Assembly (NCBI RefSeq): GCF_014700075.1
Contig: NZ_JACXBU010000007.1
Location: 310,001 to 374,000, forward strand
Direction: 5' to 3'
Source: Pseudomonas sp. JM0905a
GTDB lineage: Bacteria > Pseudomonadota > Gammaproteobacteria > Pseudomonadales > Pseudomonadaceae
DNA: 64,000 bases
The notes under the pieces are model-generated. The model worked only from the letters and a program-made list of their open reading frames with translations. It did not search any database and was not told where the DNA came from. A program made the translations under genes and the position numbers. Shown here one piece after another: positions 29,210-38,311 of this stretch (position 1 is the first letter of the stretch; every line of letters starts with the position of its first letter).

Positions 29210-30805
29210 ATGTTGTCTTCGCCGATCAAAACCTTCGACCTGGATGCATTGGCACGAGCCGCGCGCGCGCTCGTCGTGGTGTGCGCCGCCACCCTTGCCG
29301 GCTGTTCGGGCATGGGTCAGAAGGACGACGACCAGGGCCGGGATACGGACCGCGCCCTGGATATGAACCGGCAGACCCAGTGGCTGGAAGAAGCCGAGAC
29401 CGAGCGTGAACCCCAGGACATCTGGGAGCGCATGCGCAATGGCTTCAAGCTGCAGGACGAAATTGGCGTCAACCCGCGTGTCGAGCGCCAGCGCCTCTGG
29501 TACGTGAGCAAGCCCTCTTTCCTGGAAAGTGCGAGCTCCCGCGGTAGCCTCTATATCCACTACGTGGTGGAGCGCCTGGAAGAGCGCAACATGCCCCTCG
29601 AACTGGCCCTGCTGCCCGTCGTGGAAAGCGCCTACAACCCCTTCGCCTATTCCCGTAGCCACGCCGTCGGCATCTGGCAGTTCATCCCGTCCACCGGCCG
29701 CCATTACAACCTGCGCCAGACCAACTGGTACGACGGCCGCCGCGACATCACCGCCTCCACTAACGCCGCCCTGAACTATCTGGATCGCCTGCACGAAATG
29801 TTCAACGGCGACTGGCTGCTGGCACTGGCCGCCTACAACGCTGGCGAGGGCACCGTCAGCCGCGCCATCGAGCGCAACCAGAAGCTCGGCCTGCCCACCG
29901 ACTACTGGAACCTGCCGCTGCCCCAGGAAACCCAGGACTATGTGCCCAAGCTGCTGGCGCTGTCGCAACTGGTGATGGCGCCGGAAGCCTACGGCGTCAA
30001 CCTCAGCCCCATCGCCAACGAGCCGTACTTCGAAGTGGTGGAGGTCAAGCAGCAGCGCCTGGATCTGTCCCAGGTCGCCGAACTGGCCGACATGGAAGCC
30101 GACGAGATGTACCAGCTCAATCCGGCCTTCAAGAAGCGCATCACCATGGACGGCCCGCAACACCTGCTGGTGCCCGCCGACAAGGCTGAACTGCTGACCG
30201 CCAACCTTGCCCTGATGAAACCCAAGGAACTGGTGGACTGGAAGCAACACCGCGTGCGCAACGGCGACAGCCTGCATGGCATCGCGAACCGCTACCACGT
30301 GACGGTCAAGACGCTGAAAGAGATCAACGGCCTCTCCAGCAACCACCTGCGAGTGGGCCAGCAGCTGAGCATTCCGGTCGAGCCGGGCCTGAACCCTGAG
30401 CAGCCGCTGTTCCAGAACGTGGCCAGCGCTCCCGCCCCGGCACTGACGCGCAGCCACAAGGTCAAGAGCGGTGACAACCTCTGGGCCATCGCCCGCCAGT
30501 ACAAGGTGGACGTACAGGACATCAAGCGCTGGAACCAGCTCAAGGCCAACCACCTCAAGGCCGGCCAGGTGCTGAAGCTGCAAGGTGGCGCCACCCAGGT
30601 CGCCAGCGCCAGCAAGAGCACGGGAAAGGCCAAGTCCAAGGGTGACGGCCGCGAATCGGTGACCTACTACAAGGTCAAGCAGGGCGACTCGCTCTACCTG
30701 ATCGCCAAGCGCTTCAACGTTGAGATGAAGCATCTGCAGCGCTGGAATCCGCGCAGCGGCGGTAGCCTCAAACCGGGTCAGACCCTGACCGTCTACCTGC
30801 CCTGA
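29210..30805 (+). CDS. mltD: Membrane-bound lytic murein transglycosylase D
   Basis: Cleaves the glycan strands of peptidoglycan with 1,6-anhydro product formation. The 531-aa protein has a lipoprotein signal ending in LAGC with C32. The SLT catalytic domain covers about 120-250, with catalytic E139 in LPVVESAYNPF and the GIWQFIPSTG motif. Three LysM repeats follow near 345-390, 425-470 and 482-530. It is outer-membrane anchored, facing the periplasm. The frame after the signal is intact. Pseudomonas MltD usually has multiple LysM units, so the architecture is normal. Confidence 0.95.
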   Translation: MLSSPIKTFDLDALARAARALVVVCAATLAGCSGMGQKDDDQGRDTDRALDMNRQTQWLEEAETEREPQDIWERMRNGFKLQDEIGVNPRVERQRLWYVSKPSFLESASSRGSLYIHYVVERLEERNMPLELALLPVVESAYNPFAYSRSHAVGIWQFIPSTGRHYNLRQTNWYDGRRDITASTNAALNYLDRLHEMFNGDWLLALAAYNAGEGTVSRAIERNQKLGLPTDYWNLPLPQETQDYVPKLLALSQLVMAPEAYGVNLSPIANEPYFEVVEVKQQRLDLSQVAELADMEADEMYQLNPAFKKRITMDGPQHLLVPADKAELLTANLALMKPKELVDWKQHRVRNGDSLHGIANRYHVTVKTLKEINGLSSNHLRVGQQLSIPVEPGLNPEQPLFQNVASAPAPALTRSHKVKSGDNLWAIARQYKVDVQDIKRWNQLKANHLKAGQVLKLQGGATQVASASKSTGKAKSKGDGRESVTYYKVKQGDSLYLIAKRFNVEMKHLQRWNPRSGGSLKPGQTLTVYLP

Positions 30806-30849
30806 TCCGCGTGCAGCCGGGCGGTTCGTCCCCCCGGCCTGCCATCTCG

Positions 30850-32304
30850 CTAGGACCTCTGCGCCATCGCCTCCAGGCATCTTCCCGCCGACTGGGCGAA
30901 ATGCTGGAACGCCACGAACTGCTCATGCCTGAGCGCCCGCCCCGAAAGACGGCAATCGGCGTAGATCACCCCGATCTCGCGCTTGCCGGCCAATAGCGGG
31001 GCGACGAAGAACATCCCCTGCCCCAGCCACTCGCGCATCGGCCGCGTCACCAGGTCGTTCAGGCTGTAGCTGGCAGGCACCCCCATCCACAGGGTCTCAC
31101 GCGTACGCAGCGCGTAGCTGAAGAGGTTGGGATTCTCGGGCTGGCTGGCCGGCAGGGCGAACCCTTCCAGCCAGCGCTCGCTTCCCTCCCCCATCGCCCG
31201 GCGCACGGTGAAGCGGCTGCGCTGGTCGGTCAGCACCGCCACCATCACCCGCTCCAGTCCTGCCCCCTGGTGCAACCCCTGGAGCAGGGTATCCAGCACC
31301 AGATTGATGTCCGCTTTGCGCGAGACCAGCAGCCCCAGCTCCTGCAACGCCTGTTGCATGACCAGCAGGTTAGGCTGCAACTGGCGCGCCTGGCGTTGCT
31401 CTCGCTGGAGCTTGATCTGTTCCGGATCGGTGTGGGGAATCAGGTGGCAGAGCTTGCTGGCACCGAAGGTCGTCGCCACCTTGACCGCCTCGTCGGCGCT
31501 GGCCAGCACCTGTTGCATGGCCTCTTCGCGGCTGAGTCCGACCTGGTTGGCCAGTTGCTCCACCAGTTGCGCCATGGCCGGGGAGTCCCAGCCCTGCAAG
31601 GCCGCTTCGCTGATGCGCACGCCCAGACTCACGGCCTTCACGGCGGGGTCGCCCTGGGCCGAGCCGGCGTGGGCCAGGCTCGCCAGTTCGCCCAGGTTCC
31701 AGCTGCGCACGAGACCGAGGGTCAACTGGCGAAAGCTGGTTCCCAGCACATCGCGTACCGCCTCATCGGCATCGACGCCCGGCTGCGCCAACGCCGCGGC
31801 CAGTTCATCCGCCTGTTCGCCACCGCAGCCCCAGAACGCCAATTCGCCCAGGTTGTGCAGCAAGGCGGCGATGAACACCTCTTCCTGGCTGCGTGCTAGC
31901 AGATAGCCGGCAATGTTTCGTGCCTGGACGGCGGCGTGGAAGGAACGCGCGAGGAGCTCGGGAAGCTGTTCCCGCGGGCCGCGAGTCAGCAGATTGTCGA
32001 TCAGGCTCACCGAGAGCCCGATCAGGCGGACGTTCTCGAAACCGATCAGGACGATGGCGCGGGAGATGGTACGGATGGGTTCCTGTGAGGGGTTGTAGTA
32101 GACGCTGTTGGCAACCTTCAGCACTTTGGAGGTCAGGGTCGCATCGCGCAGCAGCACATCAGCCAGCTGCTGCACGGAGGATTTGTCCTGTTGGGCCATC
32201 TGGTGCAAGTCCTGCACCACCGCGGCCAGAGCGGGTAATTCAGCCTCGTTGAGGCGGTCGATCCATGACTGCAAACCATGGCTGCGTTCACCCAAGATTG
32301 GCAC
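30850..32304 (-). CDS. HDOD-domain signalling protein
   Basis: A 484-aa protein with an HDOD domain (about residues 20-215; LLRDATLTSKVLKVANSVYY and AALLHNLGELAFWGCG) and a degenerate GAF-like region (about 290-470; TDQRSRFTVRRAMG). HDOD proteins lack the full HD metal residues and act in signalling, often around cyclic-di-GMP, chemotaxis or stress. The start is uncertain: the frame runs far upstream with no ATG. GTG 32304 (reading VPILGERSHG) gives a sensible N-terminus but a weak ribosome site. It converges on mltD and is divergent from nppA1. Confidence 0.78.
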   Translation of the reverse strand: MPILGERSHGLQSWIDRLNEAELPALAAVVQDLHQMAQQDKSSVQQLADVLLRDATLTSKVLKVANSVYYNPSQEPIRTISRAIVLIGFENVRLIGLSVSLIDNLLTRGPREQLPELLARSFHAAVQARNIAGYLLARSQEEVFIAALLHNLGELAFWGCGGEQADELAAALAQPGVDADEAVRDVLGTSFRQLTLGLVRSWNLGELASLAHAGSAQGDPAVKAVSLGVRISEAALQGWDSPAMAQLVEQLANQVGLSREEAMQQVLASADEAVKVATTFGASKLCHLIPHTDPEQIKLQREQRQARQLQPNLLVMQQALQELGLLVSRKADINLVLDTLLQGLHQGAGLERVMVAVLTDQRSRFTVRRAMGEGSERWLEGFALPASQPENPNLFSYALRTRETLWMGVPASYSLNDLVTRPMREWLGQGMFFVAPLLAGKREIGVIYADCRLSGRALRHEQFVAFQHFAQSAGRCLEAMAQRS

Positions 32305-32531
32305 CTCTGCACAAATTTCCGGATGGTGGCCAGAATGCTGGCCAGATACGCGCAGGCTGGCCCTTTTTTCTTGCCTGTACAAGCTGTTACTGTACTTGCC
32401 AGCCGTTACCGCCGACACCTGCGGCGCGTGACTTCCAACACGATTTCGCTGGCCCGACGCCCGCGCGATACCGCCAGCGAGGCCAGCGCCCACATGCCTG
32501 ACACGATAGCCATGGATCGGACCTCCGCCTG

Positions 32532-34358
32532 ATGCGCCGCCTTGCATTCATGCTCATCGGCCTGCTGGCCCAACCCTGCTTCGCCAGCCTTATTGAAAGT
32601 CACGGCTACGCCCAGTTTGGCACCCTGAAATATCCGGCCAACTTCGACCACTTCGACTGGGTCAATCCCAGCGCCCCCAAGGGCGGCACCCTGCGGGTCA
32701 TGGCCTTCGGCACCTTCGACACTCTCAACCCGTATACCTTCAAGGGCACCAGCCCGGTGTCTACGCCCAATTTCCCGCAGTATGGCGTGACCGAGCTGAA
32801 CGAGCCGCTGATGGTGGGCACCGGCCAGTACGACCCTTCCGGCGACGAGCCGGCCTCCAGCTACGGCCTGATCGCAAAAAGTGTCGAGTACAGCGAAGAC
32901 CGGAGCTGGGTGGTATTCAACCTGCGCGAAGAAGCCAAGTTCCACGACGGCAAGCCGATCACTGCCTATGACGTGGCCTTCTCCTATCGCACCCTGGTCA
33001 AGAATGGCCACCCGCAGTACCGCACCAGCCTGCAGGAAGTGAAGCGGGTCGACATCCTCAACCGCCACCGCATCCGTTTCGTGCTCAAGCGCGCCGGCAA
33101 TCCGCTGTTGATCCTGCGGCTCGGCGAGCTGCCGGTACTGCCCCAGCATTACTGGAAAGATCGCGACTTCAAGGCCACCACCTTCGAACCGCCGCTCGGC
33201 AGCGGCCCCTACCGCATCACCCAGGTCCAGCCGGGGCGCAGCCTGGTGTTCGAACGGGTAAAGGACTGGTGGGGCGAGAAACTGCCGGCCAATCGCGGCA
33301 AGTACAACTTCGACCGGGTCGAAGTGGAGTTCTATCGCGACAGCAACGTCGCCTTCGAAGCCTTCAAGGCAGGCGAATTCGACTTCTACATCGAGCACCA
33401 GGCGAAGAACTGGGCCAACGGCTATCGTTTCCCGGCCATCGCCAGGGGCGACGTGATCCGCGCCGAGATTCCGCACCGAATTCCCACGCAGACCCAGGCG
33501 CTGTTCATGAACACCCGCCGCGCCGTTTTCGGCGACCGCAAGGTGCGCGAGGCGATGGGGCTGATGTTCGACTTCGAATGGACCAACCGCACCCTGTTCA
33601 ACAACGCCTACATGCGCGCAGCCAGCTATTACCCGAACAGCGAGTTCAGCGCCGTGGGCAAGCCCGAAGGACACGAGTGGCTGCTGCTGTCGCCGCACCG
33701 CAAGGAGCTGCCGGAAGCGCTCTTCACCCAGCCCTTCCAGGTGCCGACCACTGAAGGTCGCGGTATCCCGCGGGAAACCCTTCGCCGCGCCCTCGGTCTA
33801 TTGGCGGAAGCCGGCTGGAAGTTGTCCGGCCAGCGGTTACTGAATGATCGCGGCCAACCATTGCGATTCGAAATCCTGCTGGTCAACCCGAACCTTGAAC
33901 GCATCCTCCAGCCCTATCGCGAAAACCTCGCCAGCATCGGCATCGACGTCAGCCTGCGCACGGTGGACCGCGCCCAGTACAAGCAGCGCCTGGACCACTT
34001 CGACTACGACATGATCCTCATGACCCTGCCCCAAACCCTGAGCCCCGGCCTGGAGCAGTACCTGTACTTCCACTCCAGCCAGGTCCGCGTGAAAGGCAGC
34101 AAGAATTACGCGGGCGTCGCCAACCCGGTGGCCGACGAACTGATCGACAAGCTCCTCGGCGCCCAGAGCCGCGACGAGCAGCTAGCTGCCGCGCGCGCCC
34201 TCGACCGCACCCTGCTCTGGGAGCACTACAGCATCCCCAACTGGTACATCAACTATCACCGCCTGGCGTACCGCAACCGGTTCGCCTTCGTCACCACGCC
34301 GCCCTATACGCTGGGCCTGCGTGCCTGGTGGCTGAAGCCCACGGAGAACGCCCGATGA
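32532..34358 (+). CDS. nppA1: Peptide-type substrate-binding protein NppA1
   Basis: A 608-aa periplasmic family-5 solute-binding protein with a signal peptide (MRRLAFMLIGLLAQPCFA). The mature start resembles YejA: KYPANFDHFDWVNPSAPKGG. In P. aeruginosa the NppA1A2BCD importer takes up peptidyl-nucleoside antibiotics and related peptides. It overlaps nppA2 by ATGA, so the two are coupled. The protein is clearly related to NppA2, a tandem duplication. The ligand of each copy is not known from sequence. The upstream 227-bp gap has no recognised gene. Confidence 0.88.
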   Translation: MRRLAFMLIGLLAQPCFASLIESHGYAQFGTLKYPANFDHFDWVNPSAPKGGTLRVMAFGTFDTLNPYTFKGTSPVSTPNFPQYGVTELNEPLMVGTGQYDPSGDEPASSYGLIAKSVEYSEDRSWVVFNLREEAKFHDGKPITAYDVAFSYRTLVKNGHPQYRTSLQEVKRVDILNRHRIRFVLKRAGNPLLILRLGELPVLPQHYWKDRDFKATTFEPPLGSGPYRITQVQPGRSLVFERVKDWWGEKLPANRGKYNFDRVEVEFYRDSNVAFEAFKAGEFDFYIEHQAKNWANGYRFPAIARGDVIRAEIPHRIPTQTQALFMNTRRAVFGDRKVREAMGLMFDFEWTNRTLFNNAYMRAASYYPNSEFSAVGKPEGHEWLLLSPHRKELPEALFTQPFQVPTTEGRGIPRETLRRALGLLAEAGWKLSGQRLLNDRGQPLRFEILLVNPNLERILQPYRENLASIGIDVSLRTVDRAQYKQRLDHFDYDMILMTLPQTLSPGLEQYLYFHSSQVRVKGSKNYAGVANPVADELIDKLLGAQSRDEQLAAARALDRTLLWEHYSIPNWYINYHRLAYRNRFAFVTTPPYTLGLRAWWLKPTENAR

Positions 34359-36202
34359 GCAAAACGCTGCGCACCCTTTGCCTGCAAGGCTGCGGCGCCC
34401 TGCTGCTGTCACTGGCCGGACTCGCCATCGCCGAGCCCAAATACGCCATCACCCTGTACGACGAACCTGCCAAGTACCCGGCCGACTTCAAGCACTTCTC
34501 CTGGGTCAACCCGGACGCCCCCAAAGGCGGCGTACTGCGCCTCTCCGGCGTCGGCGGCTTCGACAGCCTCAACCCCTTCATTCCGCGCGGCAACTCGGCG
34601 GACCAGCTCGGCCTGATCTACGACAGCCTGACCTTCCACTCCCCCGACGAGCCCTTCACTGAATACGGACTGCTGGCGGAGAAAATCGAGAAGGCGCCGG
34701 ACAACAGCTTCGTGCGCTTCTACCTGAACCCCAAGGCACGCTTCAACGACGGCCAGCCGGTGACCGCCGAAGACGTAGTCTTCACCTTCAATACCCTGGT
34801 CGAACACGGCGACCCGATGTACCGCCACTATTACGCGGACGTGGCCAAGGTCGAGGCCGAAGACAAGCAGCGCGTGCGCTTTGACTTCAAGCACTCGGGC
34901 AACCGCGAGCTGCCCCTGATCCTCGGTCAGATCCAGGTGCTGCCCAAGCACTACTGGGACGGCCGCGACTTCGGCAAGACCGGCCTGGAGCCGCCGGTGG
35001 GCAGCGGCCCCTACCGCATCACCAAGGTGGATGCCGGCCGCTCGATCCGCTACGAGCGGGTCAAGGACTGGTGGGCCAAGGACTTGCCGGTGACCCGCGG
35101 CTACTACAACTTCGACGCCATCACGGTGGATTACTACCGCGACATGTCGGTTGCCCTGGAAGCCTTCAAGGCCGGGCAGTTCGACTTCAACCTGGAGTAC
35201 TCCGCCAAGGATTGGGCCACTGGCTACGACAGCCCTGCCCTGCGCGCCGGCAAGATCGTCAAGGAAGCCATCCCGAACCATAACCCCACTGGCATGCAGG
35301 GCTTCGCCTTCAACATTCGTCGGCCAGTGTTCCAAGACCGTCGAGTGCGCGAGGCCATCGCCCTGCTGTTCGACTTCGAATGGGCTAACAAGCAGCTGTT
35401 CTTCAGCTCCTACAAACGCACCAGCAGCTACTTCGAGAACTCGGAGATGGCCGCCCACGAGCTGCCCGATGCCAATGAGCTGAAGATCCTCGAACCGCTG
35501 AAGGGCCAAGTGCCGGACGAGGTCTTCACCCAGGTCTTCCGGCCGCCGGTCAGCGATGGCAGCGGCATCATCCGCGAGCAGAAGCGCCGCGCCTACCAGC
35601 TGCTCATGGAAGCCGGCTACAAGATCGACAACGACAAGATGGTCGGCCCGGACGGCAAACCGCTGGCCTTCGAGTTCCTCATCGCCCAGGCCAACCTGGA
35701 GCGGGTGATCCTGCCGTTCAAGCGCAATCTGGAGGAGTTGGGCATCGACCTGCAGATCCGCCGCGTGGATGTTTCCCAGTACATCAACCGCCTGCGTTCC
35801 CGCGATTTCGACATGATCCCTGCCACCTGGGGCCAGTCCAACTCGCCGGGCAATGAGCAGATGGAGTTCTGGCACTCGCGCAGCGCCGACAGCGCCGGCA
35901 GCCGCAACTTCATCGGCCTGCGCGACCCGGCCATCGACAAGCTGGTGGAAGGCCTGATCCGCGCCGACTCGCGCCAGAGCCTGGTGGAGCACGCCCGCGC
36001 CCTTGACCGGGTACTGCTGTGGGGTCACTACGTAGTGCCCAACTACTATGTGGACACCTACCGCGTGGCCTACTGGAAGCAGCTCCAGCGTCCGCAGCAC
36101 ACGCCGCTCTACGACTTCGGCCTGATGACCTGGTGGCAGGTACCAGGCACGGAAGCTGCTAATCAACCCGAGCAACCCACTTCCGTACCGGATGCCCAGT
36201 AA
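34355..36202 (+). CDS. nppA2: Peptide-type substrate-binding protein NppA2
   Basis: A 615-aa paralogue of NppA1 with its own signal peptide (cleavage near AIAEPKYA). The same opening motif is present (KYPADFKHFSWVNPDAPKGG). The ATG overlaps the nppA1 stop (ATGA). The nppB ATG follows the stop directly, so the whole five-gene set is one operon. Two binding proteins for one permease suggest different ligands delivered to the same channel. Confidence 0.9.
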   Translation: MSKTLRTLCLQGCGALLLSLAGLAIAEPKYAITLYDEPAKYPADFKHFSWVNPDAPKGGVLRLSGVGGFDSLNPFIPRGNSADQLGLIYDSLTFHSPDEPFTEYGLLAEKIEKAPDNSFVRFYLNPKARFNDGQPVTAEDVVFTFNTLVEHGDPMYRHYYADVAKVEAEDKQRVRFDFKHSGNRELPLILGQIQVLPKHYWDGRDFGKTGLEPPVGSGPYRITKVDAGRSIRYERVKDWWAKDLPVTRGYYNFDAITVDYYRDMSVALEAFKAGQFDFNLEYSAKDWATGYDSPALRAGKIVKEAIPNHNPTGMQGFAFNIRRPVFQDRRVREAIALLFDFEWANKQLFFSSYKRTSSYFENSEMAAHELPDANELKILEPLKGQVPDEVFTQVFRPPVSDGSGIIREQKRRAYQLLMEAGYKIDNDKMVGPDGKPLAFEFLIAQANLERVILPFKRNLEELGIDLQIRRVDVSQYINRLRSRDFDMIPATWGQSNSPGNEQMEFWHSRSADSAGSRNFIGLRDPAIDKLVEGLIRADSRQSLVEHARALDRVLLWGHYVVPNYYVDTYRVAYWKQLQRPQHTPLYDFGLMTWWQVPGTEAANQPEQPTSVPDAQ

Positions 36203-37288
36203 ATGCTCGCCTACATACTGCGTCGACTGCTGCTGATCATTCCCACCCTGTTCGGCATCCTGCTGATCAACTTCATCATCATCCAGGCCGCCCCCGGTGG
36301 TCCGGTGGAACAGATGATCGCCAAGCTGGAAGGCTTCGACGCCGCAGCGGGCGGCGCCACCGGACGCATTTCCGGCGGCGGCTCGGAGGTAGCCACCGCA
36401 GGCTCCAACTACCGTGGAGCGCAGGGCCTGGACCCGGAACTGGTAGCCGAGATCGAGAAGATGTACGGCTTCGACAAGCCGGCTCCCGAGCGCTTCTGGC
36501 TGATGATCAGCAACTACCTTAAGGCGGATTTCGGCACCAGTTTCTTCCGTGACGCCAAGGTCACCGACCTGATCATCGAGAAGCTGCCGGTGTCCGTTTC
36601 CCTGGGGCTCTGGAGCACCCTGATCATGTACCTGGTGTCCATCCCGCTGGGCATCGCCAAGGCCGTGCGCCACGGCAGCGCCTTCGACGTCTGGAGCAGC
36701 ACAGCGATCATCGTCGGCTACGCCATCCCGGCCTTCCTCTTCGCCATCCTGCTGATCGTGCTCTTCGCCGGCGGCAGCTACTTCGACTGGTTCCCCCTGC
36801 GCGGCCTCACCTCGAACAACTTCGACGAGCTGAGCTTCACCGGCAAGATCCTCGACTACTTCTGGCACCTGGCCCTGCCGGTGACCGCCCTGGTGATCGG
36901 CAACTTCGCCACCCTCACCCTGCTGACCAAGAACAGCTTCCTCGACGAGATCAACAAGCAGTATGTGATCACCGCCCGTGCCAAGGGCCTGTCGGAAAAT
37001 CGCGTGCTCTACGGCCACGTCTTCCGCAACGCGATGCTGCTGATCATCGCCGGCTTCCCGGCAGCCTTCATCGGCATCTTCTTCACCGGCTCCCTGCTGA
37101 TCGAGGTGATCTTCTCCCTCGACGGCCTGGGCCTCCTGAGCTTCGAGTCCGCGCTGAACCGCGACTATCCCGTGGTGTTCGGCACGCTCTTCATCTTCAC
37201 CTTGCTGGGACTGGTCGTGAAACTGATCGGCGATCTCACCTACACCCTGGTCGATCCGCGCATCGACTTCGAAAGCCGGGAGGGTTGA
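36203..37288 (+). CDS. nppB: ABC transporter permease NppB (YejB-like)
   Basis: A 361-aa inner-membrane subunit of the DppB/OppB type with six predicted helices. The N-terminal helix is [19 protein letters not shown]. The EAA loop that contacts the ATPase is near [21 protein letters not shown] glycine/alanine-rich insert (residues 45-75) is typical of YejB. ATG follows the nppA2 stop without gap. Confidence 0.93.
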   Translation: MLAYILRRLLLIIPTLFGILLINFIIIQAAPGGPVEQMIAKLEGFDAAAGGATGRISGGGSEVATAGSNYRGAQGLDPELVAEIEKMYGFDKPAPERFWLMISNYLKADFGTSFFRDAKVTDLIIEKLPVSVSLGLWSTLIMYLVSIPLGIAKAVRHGSAFDVWSSTAIIVGYAIPAFLFAILLIVLFAGGSYFDWFPLRGLTSNNFDELSFTGKILDYFWHLALPVTALVIGNFATLTLLTKNSFLDEINKQYVITARAKGLSENRVLYGHVFRNAMLLIIAGFPAAFIGIFFTGSLLIEVIFSLDGLGLLSFESALNRDYPVVFGTLFIFTLLGLVVKLIGDLTYTLVDPRIDFESREG

Positions 37289-37290
37289 GC

Positions 37291-38310
37291 ATGGCACTCT
37301 CCCCCATCAACCAGCGGCGCTTCGAGCGCTTCAAGGCCAACAAGCGCGGCTGGTGGTCGCTCTGGCTGTTCCTGATCCTCTTCGTCCTGAGCCTGGGCGC
37401 CGAGCTGATCGCCAACGACAAGCCATTGGCCGTGAACTATGACGGCCAGTGGTATTTCCCCGTTCTCAAGCGCTATCCGGAAACCACCTTCGGCGGCGAA
37501 TTCCCCCTGGAAGCCAACTACAAGACGCCCTATATCCGCGAACTCATCGAGTCCAAGGGCGGCAGCATTATCTGGGCGCCCATTCCGTTCAGCTACGACA
37601 CCATCAACTACGAACTCAAGGTGCCGGCCCCCGCACCGCCCTCGGCGGACAACTGGCTCGGTACCGACGACCAGGGCCGCGATGTCCTGGCGCGAGTCAT
37701 CTACGGCTTCCGCGTCTCGGTGCTGTTCGCCCTGACCCTGACCCTGCTGAGCTCCATCATCGGCGTGATCGCCGGCGCCCTGCAGGGCTTCTACGGCGGC
37801 TGGGTAGACCTTGCCGGACAGCGCTTCCTGGAAATCTGGTCCGGCCTGCCGGTGCTCTACCTGCTGATCATCCTCGCCAGCTTCGTGCAGCCGAACTTCT
37901 GGTGGCTGCTGGGCATCATGCTGCTGTTCTCCTGGATGAGCCTGGTGGACGTGGTACGCGCCGAGTTCCTGCGTGGCCGCAACCTCGAGTACGTGCGCGC
38001 CGCGCGCGCCCTGGGCATGCAGAACGGCGCCATCATGTTCCGCCACATCCTGCCCAACGCCATGGTGTCCACCATGACCTTCATGCCGTTCATCCTCACC
38101 GGCGCCATCGGCACCCTCACTGCGCTGGACTTCCTCGGCTTCGGCCTGCCGCCGGGGGCTCCGTCCCTCGGCGAGTTGGTGGCCCAGGGCAAGTCCAACC
38201 TGCAGGCACCCTGGCTGGGCATCTCCGCCTTCCTGGTGCTGGCGGCCATGCTGACGCTGCTGGTGTTCATCGGCGAAGCCGCGCGCGATGCCTTCGACCC
38301 GAGGAAGTGA
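37291..38310 (+). CDS. nppC: ABC transporter permease NppC (YejE-like)
   Basis: A 339-aa second permease subunit of the importer. The N-terminus is RRFERFKANKRGWWSLWLF. Periplasmic residues 55-125 lead to the core with GTDDQGRDVLARVIYG. The EAA loop is LEYVRAARALGMQNGAIMFR. A TTG lies two codons upstream, but ATG 37291 behind GGGAGG is the better start. It is preceded by nppB with 2 bp between. Confidence 0.93.
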   Translation: MALSPINQRRFERFKANKRGWWSLWLFLILFVLSLGAELIANDKPLAVNYDGQWYFPVLKRYPETTFGGEFPLEANYKTPYIRELIESKGGSIIWAPIPFSYDTINYELKVPAPAPPSADNWLGTDDQGRDVLARVIYGFRVSVLFALTLTLLSSIIGVIAGALQGFYGGWVDLAGQRFLEIWSGLPVLYLLIILASFVQPNFWWLLGIMLLFSWMSLVDVVRAEFLRGRNLEYVRAARALGMQNGAIMFRHILPNAMVSTMTFMPFILTGAIGTLTALDFLGFGLPPGAPSLGELVAQGKSNLQAPWLGISAFLVLAAMLTLLVFIGEAARDAFDPRK

Positions 38311-38311
38311 G

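Noticed and set aside
32331-32410. SOS (LexA) box between the HDOD and nppA1 genes
   Set aside because: CTGTACAAG and CTGTACTTG occur nearby, but as direct words and not with the 16-bp LexA spacing.
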